A stretch of 64,000 bases of DNA from Gammaproteobacteria bacterium (GCA_023266115.1 JAHFRU010000005.1:89883-153882); one strand, 5' to 3'; shown: positions 26,489 to 36,727, numbered from the stretch's first letter. Notes: generated by a model from the letters alone, not told the origin. Numbers and translations: made by a program.

Positions 26489-28534
26489 TCAGACGAGTTG
26501 CGTCCATCCGGCATCCGGTGCGAAACGCTTGCCGTGACGCTGTTCCAGTTCACGCAACGTGGCCAGCAACTGATTGGCGCCGGCCTGATCGAGGTAGTGC
26601 AGCGGTCCGCCGCGGAATGGCGCGAAACCGGTACCGAAAATCACGCCGGCATCGAGAGCGTCGCTATTGTCGACGACGTTCTCGCGCAGGCAGGCGACCG
26701 CTTCGTTGAGCAGCCGCAGCATCAGCCGGTTGGCGACATCGCGGGACGGTTCGCGATCCCTGGGCAGACGCGCCTTTACCGGTTTGCCCTTCTTGTAACG
26801 ATAAAAGCCCTGCCCCGACTTCCGTCCCAGATGTTGGGCGGCGACCAGATTTTTCAACCGCTCCGGGATCGTTGTGGTGAAGTTGTTGCTGCTGAGGCCC
26901 TTCGACAGGATGTCCGCGACCGACAGGCAGATATCCAGCCCGACGGTATCGGCGAGTTCTATCGGGCCCATCGGCATGCCGAAATCCGTCGCGGCGCGGT
27001 CGATCTCGGTCGCCGGCACGCCCTCGCTTTCGAGCACTACTGCCTCCATCAGATAGGGCATCAATATCCGGTTGACGAGAAATCCGGGGGTGCTGGTGAC
27101 CTGCAGCGGCAGACGGTCAATTTGCCGGGCGAATGCGCTGGCCCGGTTGACAACGCCGGCGTCCGTGTCGGGTCCTGCCACAACCTCGATCAGCGGCATT
27201 TTCGAGACGGGGTTGAAGAAGTGCAGACCGACCAGGCGCGCCGGCGCCGCCAGCGAATTGCCGATGACCTCGAGCGGAATGCTCGAGGTGTTGGTGGCGA
27301 GTATCGCGCTGCCCTTTACCTTGCGCTCAATGTCGCGAAACAGTGCCTGCTTGGCGTCGGCGTTTTCAAAGATGGCTTCGATGATCACGTCGGCTCGCAT
27401 CAGACCGTCGCCGTTAACGTCCGGCATGAGCCGGTCCATCGCCGCCTGAACGAGATTCTGCAGTTTCAGGCGCTCGGTAAACAGCTTGTGCGCCCGGGAC
27501 AAAACCGCACCCAGCGCCTCAATGCGTTGATCCTGGATGGTGACGCGCAATCCCTGCAGCGCACACCAGGCGGCGATGTCGCCGCCCATGACGCCGCCGC
27601 CGATGACGTGTACATGTTTCGCCTTGAAGTCGGTACCGCGTCCGTGTGTTTTCAGCTGGTTCTGCAACTGGAATACGCGTACCAGATTACGTGCGGTATC
27701 ACCGATGATCAGCCTGGCGACCGAATTGGCTTCCTCGGTCAACATGCGCTCGGGCCGATCACCGTACTGCGCCCACAGATCGATTAACGCGTATGGCGCC
27801 GGATAGTGTTTCCGATCGGCCTTTTTCGCCACGTTGTATTTCAGAAAGCGGGCCAGCCCCGGCCGCAGCCAGCGGTGATCGAGCCACTGCTGCCAGCGAC
27901 GCGCGCGGTGCGGCGGCGGCGGTTTGCGTATCATCGACCGGGCACCGTTTTTCAAGTGACGCAGCGGTACCGCGTGATCGACCATGCCGATCTTCTTCGC
28001 GGCGCGCGCGCTGACCGTGCGTCCGGTCAGCATCAGGTCCATCGCCGCGGGCGCACCCAGCAACCGGATCGATCTGACCGTGCCACCGAAACCGGGATGA
28101 ATGCCGAGGCGGACTTCCGGCAGGCCGAGGCGCGTGTTGGCTTCATCGGCGGCGATGCGATACCGGCAGGCAAGGGCCAGTTCAAGGCCGCCGCCGAGAC
28201 AGTAACCGTGGATCAGTGCGACGGTCGGAAACGCGAGTCGTTCGATATGATCCATGATGCCCTGGCCGCGCTGAATCAGCTCCAGCGCCCGGGTCGGCGT
28301 ATCAATCGCCGTGAATTCGCTGACATCGGCGCCGGCGATAAAACCGGATGTTTTCGCCGATAGAATAACCAGTCCGCGTGGCCGCTCACCGGCCAGTTGT
28401 TCCAGGATAGCGTCGAGTTCCTCAAGAACCTCCCTGGAAAGCACGTTGGCGCCCGCGTCGGCCTTGTCGAAATACAGCCACGCGATATTGTCGTCGTCGG
28501 TCTCCAGTCGCCAGTGACGCGCGTTGAAGTTCAT
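26489..28534 (-). CDS. fadJ: Bifunctional enoyl-CoA hydratase/3-hydroxyacyl-CoA dehydrogenase
   Basis: A 681-residue alpha subunit of a fatty-acid oxidation complex. The N-terminal crotonase domain has SAKTSGFIAGADVSEF and YCLGGGLELALACRYRIA, with the hydratase glutamate in LPEVRLGIHPGFGGTVR. The dehydrogenase half has the NAD site HVIGGGVMGGDIAAW, ATNTSSIPLEVI, LHFFNPVSKMPLIEVV and a C-terminal helical domain with GTGFAPFRGGPLHYLD. The ATG at 28534 overlaps the thiolase stop (ATGA). FadJ is chosen over FadB because of the pairing with a FadI-type thiolase. Confidence 0.93.
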   Translation of the reverse strand: MNFNARHWRLETDDDNIAWLYFDKADAGANVLSREVLEELDAILEQLAGERPRGLVILSAKTSGFIAGADVSEFTAIDTPTRALELIQRGQGIMDHIERLAFPTVALIHGYCLGGGLELALACRYRIAADEANTRLGLPEVRLGIHPGFGGTVRSIRLLGAPAAMDLMLTGRTVSARAAKKIGMVDHAVPLRHLKNGARSMIRKPPPPHRARRWQQWLDHRWLRPGLARFLKYNVAKKADRKHYPAPYALIDLWAQYGDRPERMLTEEANSVARLIIGDTARNLVRVFQLQNQLKTHGRGTDFKAKHVHVIGGGVMGGDIAAWCALQGLRVTIQDQRIEALGAVLSRAHKLFTERLKLQNLVQAAMDRLMPDVNGDGLMRADVIIEAIFENADAKQALFRDIERKVKGSAILATNTSSIPLEVIGNSLAAPARLVGLHFFNPVSKMPLIEVVAGPDTDAGVVNRASAFARQIDRLPLQVTSTPGFLVNRILMPYLMEAVVLESEGVPATEIDRAATDFGMPMGPIELADTVGLDICLSVADILSKGLSSNNFTTTIPERLKNLVAAQHLGRKSGQGFYRYKKGKPVKARLPRDREPSRDVANRLMLRLLNEAVACLRENVVDNSDALDAGVIFGTGFAPFRGGPLHYLDQAGANQLLATLRELEQRHGKRFAPDAGWTQLV

Positions 28535-29838
28535 GGGCCCGCTCCGGTGTCGTGTTCGACCAGCATGGCGCCACCCTGGCCGCCGCCGATGCACAGGCTC
28601 GCGATGCCACGTTTCGCCCGCTGTCGCGCCAGCACGTGCAACAAATGCAGGACGATACGCGCACCGCTGGCACCCACCGGATGACCGATGCTGACGCCGC
28701 CGCCGTCGACATTTAGCCGCCCGTGATCGATATGCCCGATAGCACCTGACAGGCCGAGCTCGGCCCGGCAATAGCCGTCATCCGCCAGCGTCGCCAGACA
28801 GGCCAGCACCTGCGCGGCAAACGCCTCGTTGATTTCCCAGTAATCGACTTCGCTGAGTTTGAGCTTGTTGCGCGTCATCAGCGGCGCAATGGAATGTACT
28901 GGCCCCAGGCCCATCTGTGCCGGATCGACGCCGGCCCACTGGCTGTCAACGATGCGGCCGATCACCGGCAATTTATGCTTATACACGGCGTTCTCGCTGG
29001 CGAGAACCAGCAGGCTCGCGCCATCGGTAATCTGCGCGCTGTTACCGGCCGTGACATTGCCGAAGGGTTTGTCGAATACCGGTCGGAGTTTCGCCAGACC
29101 GTCAACGGTGGAGTCGCGGCGCAGGCCGTCGTCGTGTTGATACACATTGCCGCGCGTATCATAAATCGTTTCAATCTCGCCGAGTCCGTTGTTGTCCTGC
29201 CCGGCCGCCAGCCGCCGGTGACTTTCCAAGCTGAACGAGTCCATTTCGTTGCGGCTGATGCCGAAACGGTAGGCGAGATTTTCAGCGGTTTGACCCATCG
29301 TCAGCCCGACGACCGGATCTGTCAGGCCGCGCAGCAGACCGATCACCGGTTTAAAATGTTTTGGCCGCAGCCGGGCAAATTGTTTCAGGCGCGCGCCTGC
29401 CGATCGTGCCGCACTCAGGCCGCCGAGCCACGCGACCATCGCGTTGTTGTACAGCACTGGCGCGTGGCTCATCGATTCGGTGCCGCCGGCCAGCACCAGC
29501 TCTGATCGTCCGCTGGCGATATTGTGGAAGGCGCAGTCCAGGGCCTGCATGCCCGAGGCGCAGTTGCGCTGCACCGTCCAGGCGGGAACGCCATGCCCGC
29601 AACCGAGGCGCAGCGCCACGACACGGCCGATGTTTGCCTCGTCGGGTCCGGGCATGACGCAACCGAGTATCACCTCGTCGAGGTCGGCGGGTTCGAATGG
29701 CTGGCGTGCCAGCAACGGCCGGCCACACGCGATGGCAAGGTCGGACGCGGTGAACGGACCGGGCGTGCCGCGTGTTTTCAAAAACGGTGTACGGCTACCG
29801 TCGACAACGTAGACTATCCGTCCCGAGATGGCGCTCAT
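28531..29838 (-). CDS. fadI: Acetyl-CoA C-acyltransferase (FadI-type thiolase)
   Basis: A 435-residue thiolase that performs the last step of beta-oxidation. The acyl-binding cysteine is in RNCASGMQALDCAF (near residue 95). The catalytic histidine is in GGGVSIGHPVGASGAR and the second cysteine in SLCIGGGQGGAMLVE. WEINEAFAAQVL is also present. The length matches FadI (436) better than FadA (387). The ATG at 29838 is preferred; an in-frame start at 29904 would add residues without family support. Confidence 0.93.
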   Translation of the reverse strand: MSAISGRIVYVVDGSRTPFLKTRGTPGPFTASDLAIACGRPLLARQPFEPADLDEVILGCVMPGPDEANIGRVVALRLGCGHGVPAWTVQRNCASGMQALDCAFHNIASGRSELVLAGGTESMSHAPVLYNNAMVAWLGGLSAARSAGARLKQFARLRPKHFKPVIGLLRGLTDPVVGLTMGQTAENLAYRFGISRNEMDSFSLESHRRLAAGQDNNGLGEIETIYDTRGNVYQHDDGLRRDSTVDGLAKLRPVFDKPFGNVTAGNSAQITDGASLLVLASENAVYKHKLPVIGRIVDSQWAGVDPAQMGLGPVHSIAPLMTRNKLKLSEVDYWEINEAFAAQVLACLATLADDGYCRAELGLSGAIGHIDHGRLNVDGGGVSIGHPVGASGARIVLHLLHVLARQRAKRGIASLCIGGGQGGAMLVEHDTGAGP

Positions 29839-29950
29839 GATGGGGGTGATACGCTCCTTGTCGCCGCTTCCGTTGTGTCCGCTCGTCCGGTGTTCCGGAC
29901 CCATTGTAAAACTTTTTTCAGCATCGTGTATTTCACAGGAGGTGCGCAGG

Positions 29951-32374
29951 TTACTTGAAATCTGCGGTGAAATCGTCGACCCGGATCACGTCCTTGCGCG
30001 CCAGTTCAGCCGCATGCAGTGCGCCAGCCTCGCTGGCATCAATGACGCCCTTGTCGAGCCCGTCCGCGGCCAGCGCCTCGATATCGCGACCCGCGAGCCG
30101 GCCGCTTGCCGCTGCAGCGCGCAGTTTCTTCTCGATCGCTTCGGCGGCCACGATTTTTGTCAGCGCATCCTCGATGCGACCGATGGCATCGTTGGGATTC
30201 TGCGATACAAAAATACCCGCAGTCAGTCGGTCGCGCACCGTGGACGGTTGCAGCAAGAGGTCGGCGATGCGATGTCCCAGTTCATCCGACGGAGCACGAA
30301 ACGGCATGCCGGTCGGAAACGCGATCAACCGCAGCAGCCACGCCACAGGACGGCTGGGAAGGTTTCTGAAGACACCGTTGAATGCGGTTTGCATCGCATG
30401 CAACGCGTCTTGGCACGCCCATTCCACGAGCGGCAGATCGTCGGCCGGCCGGCCCTGATTTTCAAAATGCTTCAGTACACTGGACATCAGATACATCTGC
30501 GCCAGTACATCGCCCAGCCGCCCTGACAACTTTTCGCGACGTTTCAGTGCGCCGCCGAGCAACAGCATCGTCACATCCGCGGTGATCGCAAATGCAGCGC
30601 TCATCCAGGTCAACCGCTGGTAATAGCGCCGGGTCGGGCCGGAAAACGGTGTCGGTGAGAGCCACGCGCGGGTCAGGCCCAGGAACAGCGAACGCGCCGC
30701 GTTGCTGATCGCGAATCCGATATGGCCGGCCAGCGCGGTGTCGAAGTCGCGCGCCGAGCGGACCGGGTCCGCATCCATCGCCGCTTCCATTTCCTCAAAG
30801 ACGTAGGGATGACAGCGGATCGCTCCCTGGCCGAAGATGATCAGGCTGCGGGTCAGGATATTCGCGCCCTCGACTGTGATGCTGATCGGGATCGATTGAT
30901 AGACACGCGCCATGATGTTGCGTGGCCCCATGCAAATGCCGGCACCGCCCTGGACATCCATCGCGTCGTTGACAACCTTGCGCATATATTCAGTCAGGTG
31001 ATATTTGACAATGGCCGACGGCACCGAGGGTTTCTCGCCGAGATCGACGGCACCGGCAGTCATCGTGCGCGCCGCATCCATGACGTAGGTGTACCCGGCC
31101 ATACGCGCGAGCGCTTCCTCGACGCCCTCGAACTTGCCGATCGGCAGGCGGAACTGACGCCGGATGCGCGCATAGCCGCCGACGCCACGGCAAGCCAGCT
31201 TGCCGGCACCGGTGCTGAGTGCCGGTAAAGAGATGCTGCGCCCGGCGGCCAGTGATTCCATCAGCATCCGCCAGCCCTGGCCGACGCGTTTCTGTCCGCC
31301 GATGATCCAGTCCATCGGAATGAACACATCCTTGCCGCTGTTCGGTCCGTTCTGGAACGCCATGTTCAATGGCAGATGGCGGCGGCCGATGGTAATACCC
31401 GGAGTCTGGGTCGGTATCAGCGCCAGCGTAATGCCGATGTCTTCCCGGTCACCCAGCAGATGATCCGGGTCATAGAGCTTGAACGCCAGGCCCAGCATGG
31501 TGGCGACCGGACCGAGCGTGATGTAGCGCTTGTCCCAGTTCAGGCGAATGCCGAGCATCTCCTTGCCGTCGAATCTGTCTCGGCAGACGATGCCGGTATC
31601 CGGTATGCCGCTCGCGTCACTGCCGGCCTCAGGACTCGTAAGTGCGAAACACGGTACCTCTTCACCACGGGCGAGCCGCGGCAGATAGTGCTTTTTCTGT
31701 TCGTCTGTGCCGTAGTGGAGCAATAGCTCGGCCGGACCGAGCGAGTTAGGCACCATGACAGTCACCGCGGCGGTGACGCTGCGGCTGGCGACCTTCATAA
31801 CTACGCTCGAATGCGCCAGCGCGGAAAACTCCAGCCCGCCGTAGTGCTTCGGAATGATCATGCCGAAGAAGCCGTGCTGCTTGATGAAGTTCCATATTTC
31901 CTGCGGCAGGTCGTGGTCGGTATGCGTGATGCGCCAGTCGTCCAGCATGCGGCAAAGTTCGTCGACCGGGCCGTCCAGAAAGGCCTTTTCTTCCGATGTC
32001 AGTGTCGGGGAGGTAAAGCGCACGAACTGCTTCCAGTCCGGTCGGCCGCTGAACAGCTGGCTTTCCCACCATACCGAGCCGGCCTCAAGTGCCTCCCGCT
32101 CGGTTTGGGACATCGACGGCATGATCTTGCGGAAGACACCCAGTATCCGATCGCTGAGCCAGCGGCGGCGTATGCCGGCAACACCCAGGCACGCGACCAG
32201 CATGATAAACGTCGACCACAGTACGAAGGCGGCGAGATAGCCAGAATCGCTGGTGATCGTGATGAAGCCGAGCACCGCGCTGATCGCAATGATCCAGCCC
32301 GCGAACGGGGCCCGGATATAGGCCAGCAGCCACGATAGCCCCAGTATGACCGCAAGCCACAGGGTCCAGCACAT
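29951..32374 (-). CDS. fadE: Acyl-CoA dehydrogenase (FadE type)
   Basis: An 807-residue acyl-CoA dehydrogenase, close to E. coli FadE in size (814). Two or three N-terminal membrane helices (residues 1-68) anchor it. The dehydrogenase core follows: GFFGMIIPKHYGGLEFSALA, CFALTSPEAGSDAS, and IVKYHLTEYMRKVVNDAMDV with GGAGICMGPRN. An extra C-terminal domain of about 250 residues is typical of FadE. It catalyses the first step of beta-oxidation. ATG 32374 has AAGGAG 9 nt upstream. It is probably the first gene of the operon, 112 bp ahead of the thiolase. Confidence 0.94.
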   Translation of the reverse strand: MCWTLWLAVILGLSWLLAYIRAPFAGWIIAISAVLGFITITSDSGYLAAFVLWSTFIMLVACLGVAGIRRRWLSDRILGVFRKIMPSMSQTEREALEAGSVWWESQLFSGRPDWKQFVRFTSPTLTSEEKAFLDGPVDELCRMLDDWRITHTDHDLPQEIWNFIKQHGFFGMIIPKHYGGLEFSALAHSSVVMKVASRSVTAAVTVMVPNSLGPAELLLHYGTDEQKKHYLPRLARGEEVPCFALTSPEAGSDASGIPDTGIVCRDRFDGKEMLGIRLNWDKRYITLGPVATMLGLAFKLYDPDHLLGDREDIGITLALIPTQTPGITIGRRHLPLNMAFQNGPNSGKDVFIPMDWIIGGQKRVGQGWRMLMESLAAGRSISLPALSTGAGKLACRGVGGYARIRRQFRLPIGKFEGVEEALARMAGYTYVMDAARTMTAGAVDLGEKPSVPSAIVKYHLTEYMRKVVNDAMDVQGGAGICMGPRNIMARVYQSIPISITVEGANILTRSLIIFGQGAIRCHPYVFEEMEAAMDADPVRSARDFDTALAGHIGFAISNAARSLFLGLTRAWLSPTPFSGPTRRYYQRLTWMSAAFAITADVTMLLLGGALKRREKLSGRLGDVLAQMYLMSSVLKHFENQGRPADDLPLVEWACQDALHAMQTAFNGVFRNLPSRPVAWLLRLIAFPTGMPFRAPSDELGHRIADLLLQPSTVRDRLTAGIFVSQNPNDAIGRIEDALTKIVAAEAIEKKLRAAAASGRLAGRDIEALAADGLDKGVIDASEAGALHAAELARKDVIRVDDFTADFK

Positions 32375-32669
32375 AGGCAACGCTCCTTCGTTGTTTTCAG
32401 TCTACCAGTTCGGCGCGGTTCCGCCGCATCTGGCCCGCTTGGTTGTCGCCGGCTTCACGTTCGCGGTCGTTGGCGATATCCACTGTCGATTAAAGCCGCC
32501 TCGCGACCCACCGTCAAACAAGCTATCCCGTTGTAATATCGGCAAGAATACCGGATTCTGTAGGCGCGGAATGTTGCGGCGGCTATCGTTTGGGAGTCCG
32601 GAGACCGGTATTCAGACGGGCGACAAGCCGGGGGCTTCGCGCGGTCGGCCGTGCCGCCTGCGGGCGTGA

Positions 32670-33143
32670 TCAAATATGCAGTATCAGCAGTATTTCGTAG
32701 GCGATCAGCAAGACATACAGGGAAAACACCCCGTACAGGAGGTGCAGCACGCGGAAGCCGCCCCAAAGGTGGAACGTATAGTGCGTCACGAGAAAGATCA
32801 GGCCGAGTGATGTTAAGGCAAACTTGGTGGTGACGAATAACGCGATGTCTTTCCGGATCAGAAAGTCCATCATCCCGTTCGCCTCAATGGCGCCACGCTG
32901 CAACAGTTCCAGCGTCAGGAACGCGTCCATGGAGCTCATACACAGCGTCGCGATAATCGGCAGCCAAAGCGAGGGTTCATAGCGATCGACATAGTGCCCG
33001 GCGACACGTCCACCGGCCAGCGTCACACGATCGGTTTCGCGGCGCTGCTGGCCGCGCCTGCCCCACAGGCGCTGGAAATTCATCAGCAGCTTCCAGCGTG
33101 ACCGCGAGCGACGATCGACGGTATTTCGGCGTTCTGATTGCAC
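32670..33143 (-). CDS. DUF5658-like membrane protein
   Basis: A protein of about 157 residues. A basic N-terminus (SERRNTVDRRSRSRWKLL) leads to three or four membrane helices: LWLPIIATLCMSSMDAFLTL, a segment around IALFVTTKFALTSLGLIFLV, and FSLYVLLIAYEILLILHI. The DAFLTLELLQRGAIEANG motif resembles DUF5658 proteins. The start is taken as GTG 33143, because GGGGAAG lies 8 nt before it; ATG 33083 is an alternative. The function is unknown. Confidence 0.7.
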   Translation of the reverse strand: MQSERRNTVDRRSRSRWKLLMNFQRLWGRRGQQRRETDRVTLAGGRVAGHYVDRYEPSLWLPIIATLCMSSMDAFLTLELLQRGAIEANGMMDFLIRKDIALFVTTKFALTSLGLIFLVTHYTFHLWGGFRVLHLLYGVFSLYVLLIAYEILLILHI

Positions 33144-33572
33144 AGAGTATTCTTCCCCCAATGACGCGCGATGTTCAAGCAGATTTCGTGCCACGGAAAT
33201 TTGCGTCGCAGGATCATGTGGATAACCCGCACAGGCTGGTGGATAGCCAAAAAGTGGCAAGAAGTCCGACAGCGTGAAGCAGCCGCGTACGGGTCAGCCT
33301 GGTACGACACCCGGCAGGTAGGTCAATGGGCCGGCCGGGCCCAGGGCAATTCCCAGCCGAGATCTATCGCCAGCTGTGATAGCACCATGATCAACATGGC
33401 GCCAATGAAGAACAGCGTGGCTGGCGCAGGCAGACGGTTGCATCCAGTCGAGGATGCGTGTTCGGTTCATGCCGCTGGTCATGTTGCCGTGGCGCGACAG
33501 CGAGGTTGCCGCCGATTTATTCTATCGCAATGCGGGCAAAGAGTGTCTGCCAATGGTGGTGCAGCGTCACGC
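33144..33572. other. Gap with possible remnant frames
   Basis: 429 bp between the DUF5658 and MgtC-like genes. On the minus strand, one frame between about 33322 and 33450 encodes a hydrophobic stretch, LFFIGAMLIMVLSQLAIDLG, ending at 33322. A plausible start (ATG near 33482) is in the neighbouring frame, so this may be a small broken membrane protein gene. On the plus strand, a 40-codon frame runs from 33454 to a TAA near 33575. Neither is convincing. Confidence 0.3.
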
Positions 33573-34265
33573 CTAATCGCCAGTCGGGGTGATTTCAAAC
33601 TCGAAAACGCGATCCATATTGTTAAACGTTTCGGCGAGATTGTGAAAATTGATCGAGTCCTTGGTCTTGATCGTTGTGCTGTACCGAAAATAGCGTCCCT
33701 CGTTCTCCAGTTGATAACTGGGATGGGTCAGCGTCGCGTTGTGATCCTTGAGTATCTGCCGCAGCTCTTCCTCCGGCATATGCTCGCGGCGCGCAAAGCG
33801 CACGGTGAGGCGCGCATAGCGCAACGTCGGCATGCGGTTTTCGAGCCAGCGAAAGAACGCGAGTACGCCGATCGATAAAACGCAGGTGAATGCCGCCGCG
33901 AAATAGAGACCCATGCCGATGACAATGCCGATGGACGCTGTTATCCAGATCGATGCCGCCGTCGTCAGGCCGCGTACCGTGAGGCCGTCTTTGATGATAA
34001 CGCCAGCGCCAAGGAAACCGATGCCGGTCATGATGCCCTGGCCCATGCGCGTCGGATCGACCCGTATCGTTTCAATGGGCGCACCCGCGAGCAGCTTCCA
34101 CTGGAAGACGGTAAACAACATCAGCAGGCTTGCGGACATGCAGACCAGTGTATGCGTGCGGAATCCGGCAGGCCGCCCGTGATACGAGCGCTCAAGGCCG
34201 ATCAGACCGCCGGCCAGCGCTGACAGTAACATCCGTGTCACCGTGGTGACGTACTCGTGTTCCAT
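33573..34265 (-). CDS. MgtC/SapB-family membrane protein
   Basis: A 230-residue protein. About five membrane helices form the MgtC domain (residues 5-150), with GGLIGLERSYHGRPAGFRTH and TGIGFLGAGVIIKDGLTVRGLTTAASIW. The C-terminal ACT-like cytoplasmic domain (from about 150) begins RYARLTVRFARREHM. Family members act in Mg limitation, as in Salmonella MgtC, or as membrane proteins of unknown role. ATG 34265 gives the conventional N-terminus MEHEYVTTVTRML. Confidence 0.9.
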   Translation of the reverse strand: MEHEYVTTVTRMLLSALAGGLIGLERSYHGRPAGFRTHTLVCMSASLLMLFTVFQWKLLAGAPIETIRVDPTRMGQGIMTGIGFLGAGVIIKDGLTVRGLTTAASIWITASIGIVIGMGLYFAAAFTCVLSIGVLAFFRWLENRMPTLRYARLTVRFARREHMPEEELRQILKDHNATLTHPSYQLENEGRYFRYSTTIKTKDSINFHNLAETFNNMDRVFEFEITPTGD

Positions 34266-34354
34266 GAATATCAATGCTCCGTTATGTAGCAGCCGTTTTG
34301 CGCCAGGCTCGTTCCATGAAAAAACGATATCGACTGAACATAGTGCCCGGTATC

Positions 34355-35533
34355 CTAGGCTGGCGTTTCCCCGCCGCTCACCCCGAGAAAAGTCATTACC
34401 TCGTCTTTTCTGTCCATCGTATCCTTGTAGCCGAGCGCCATCAGCTCCTCGCAATACTCCTTTTCGAACAGCAGATAGCTTACCAGGTTCGATCCGCCGC
34501 GATTCGGCGCACCGACGCCCCGCAGCAGATACCGTACCGGCAGCGGCAACCGATGGGCGTGTCGTTGGGCGATCTTGCCGATGTCTTCGCTTGGCGAAAT
34601 CATCAGTACCTCGACTGGCCGCAATGTCAGGTCGCTGTCGTCGATATGGCGCGATGGAATCATCGCTACCGCCTTGTTGATGAGATCACGCCGCTCCATG
34701 TCAATCGCGATGTTATCCAGGAAAATACTGTTCAGCACGTGGCCGGCGATTAGTGCCATGGACGGGTAATTCATTACCCGCTCACGCGGCGAGACATCGT
34801 CGGTTTCCTGGCGAACGCCGATCACGAATACCCGGTCAGCGCCGAGCTGCAGCGCGGTGCCGATCGGTTCGATATGACGCATCGATCCATCGCCGAAAAA
34901 TTCACGGTTCACCTTGATCGCGCGAAATACAAACGGGATTGCCGAAGACGCCAGCAGGTGATCGAGGGTGATTCTCGAGCGTACGCCGCATCTTCGCACA
35001 CGCTGCCAGGGTCGCAGGGCCTCGACGCCCTGAAAAAATGTGACCGACTGGCCCGAGTTGTAGCCAGAGGCAGTGATACTCAGTGCGTGCAGCGCCCCCG
35101 CGTCGATGGAGTTCTGGATCTCGTCGAATGACAGGAGTTCGGTCAGCAGTTTGCGCAGCGGCGCGCGATCGAGTAGCGCATGAGGATTATGTTCGCCGAG
35201 TCCGCCGAGCATCATTGCCGACAGCCAGTGTAGTCCGCTCAGCGCGATACCCCGGGCATCGGAACGGAACACGTGTTGAGACTGGAAATTGCTCCAGACG
35301 CGGTGGATCTGGAATACCCCTTCGCGAAAACGCGTCGCATAAACCGCCAGCGCCGCGGCGTTAATCGCTCCCGCCGACGCACCGCATACAATCGGAAAAG
35401 GATTCGGCGAATTTCGCGGCAGCAGTTTTGCGACGGCGCGCAGCACCCCTACCTGATACGCAGCGCGCGCGCCACCACCGCCGAGTACAAGGCCGGTTTT
35501 TGGCGCTGGTGTGTCCTTTGATCCCCAAAACAC
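34355..35533 (-). CDS. Patatin-like phospholipase
   Basis: A 392-residue protein with a patatin domain. The oxyanion loop is GLVLGGGGARAAYQVGVL (residues 15-32). The nucleophile serine is in GASAGAINAAAL (about 49-60), and the catalytic aspartate is in FFGDGSMRH (about 216). There is no signal peptide, so it is cytoplasmic or peripheral. The C-terminal region contains a helical extension with YLLRGVGAPNRGGSNLVSYL. It probably hydrolyses phospholipid or neutral lipid acyl chains. Confidence 0.9.
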   Translation of the reverse strand: MFWGSKDTPAPKTGLVLGGGGARAAYQVGVLRAVAKLLPRNSPNPFPIVCGASAGAINAAALAVYATRFREGVFQIHRVWSNFQSQHVFRSDARGIALSGLHWLSAMMLGGLGEHNPHALLDRAPLRKLLTELLSFDEIQNSIDAGALHALSITASGYNSGQSVTFFQGVEALRPWQRVRRCGVRSRITLDHLLASSAIPFVFRAIKVNREFFGDGSMRHIEPIGTALQLGADRVFVIGVRQETDDVSPRERVMNYPSMALIAGHVLNSIFLDNIAIDMERRDLINKAVAMIPSRHIDDSDLTLRPVEVLMISPSEDIGKIAQRHAHRLPLPVRYLLRGVGAPNRGGSNLVSYLLFEKEYCEELMALGYKDTMDRKDEVMTFLGVSGGETPA

Positions 35534-36316
35534 TGCCGAATGTCCCGTACGCGGTTCCGTCCGAAGTCCGTTTTGGCGGGCTGGCCCAGGATACGACTAA
35601 CGCTACTCCGGCTACGTTACATCAGTATCGACAAGCCCGAAATTAGTTGTTTTACCCGTAACTTATCGGCAGCGCACCGCCGCTCTGTAGCAGTGACGCT
35701 GGTAACGACTGTACAACAGTTCGGCAGATTTTCAACATCACGACGAATTTTCCCGTGCGTCCAGGGGGCGGATTCGGACACGCCGTCGGAGTCGTTGTGA
35801 TCGCCGTTCATGCTCCCCCTGGATTTTCGGCGGGCCCGCCATGTTGAACGCCGCATGGTCCGATCAACCGGGGTTATGCAGTTTTGGACCACACCGGCGG
35901 TCATCCATGTGTCGATCGACAATTTCGCATTTTGCCTTGAAGCGGGAGCGCACTACACGGTGTCCGAGTGTCTGCCCGAGGACGATCACGGCCAAGTCAC
36001 TAGCCTTCATCGGCAAGGCTTCCGCGCTACGGTGGTGGCACTGCCTCACGATATATTTTCCGAAGTGCGGCAGTGAACGCCGAACACGGCAAGGCCGATG
36101 GCGCGCTAGCGCGGGTACGGGTCACTGCGCTGTCCTGAATGGCCGGCATCGTCGATGTCGTCGCGCGTGGAGGTTCACGGTAACCATAATCCGGTATCGG
36201 CGCCGAACCCAGCCAATAGGGTATATCCCCGGATGCCGTCCGATGTGGCGCCGTATCGAGATCCGGGCGCAATTGTGATTATAATTCTGATTCATCCATC
36301 CGGGAACAGTACCTCC
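35534..36316. other. Long gap, no convincing gene
   Basis: 783 bp between the patatin gene and the DUF3135 gene. The longest plus frame, 35810-36076 (88 codons), and minus frames at 35617-35922 and 36027-36272 have no recognisable motif or good ribosome-binding site. A TATAAT-like element occurs near 36280, just before the DUF3135 start. No RNA gene or repeat was recognised. Confidence 0.4.
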
Positions 36317-36679
36317 GTGGGCGATCCAGAGGCACCGACATTTGATTTTGACGAGTGGAAGCGGCTGGCTCAGACCGATCCGGCGGCCTTCGAGGACCGG
36401 CGTGCCAGCGTAATCCGTCAGTTTATCGAACAGGCCCCGGCGGACAGGCGTCGCCGTCTGGAGTGTTTGCAGTGGCGTATCGATATGGAGCGGCGCAAAT
36501 ACCGTGATCCGATCGTGTCATCCCAGCGGTTGTACGGACTGATGTTGGATTCCTATGTCGGAGAAGGCGGTTTGCTGGCCGCCGTAGGACAACTGACGGC
36601 ATCGGGCACGGCGACAACCGGCAGCGGTGCTTTGCCAGCACAGATATTGCCATTCAGGAATCGTGCTGCAACGGACTGA
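36317..36679 (+). CDS. DUF3135 domain-containing protein
   Basis: A protein of about 120 residues. The family core is FDFDEWKRLAQTDPAAFEDR (residues 9-28), then QFIEQAPADRRRRLECLQW and IVSSQRLYGLMLDSYV. It is highly charged and helical, with no signal. DUF3135 is a small cytoplasmic family with no known function. The GTG at 36317 gives the usual short N-terminus; an ATG at 36233 would add 28 residues that do not match. Confidence 0.75.
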   Translation: MGDPEAPTFDFDEWKRLAQTDPAAFEDRRASVIRQFIEQAPADRRRRLECLQWRIDMERRKYRDPIVSSQRLYGLMLDSYVGEGGLLAAVGQLTASGTATTGSGALPAQILPFRNRAATD

Positions 36680-36727
36680 CCCGCCGGCTCACGTCCACGT
36701 CCCGGACCATCGTTTGATCAGTTCTCC

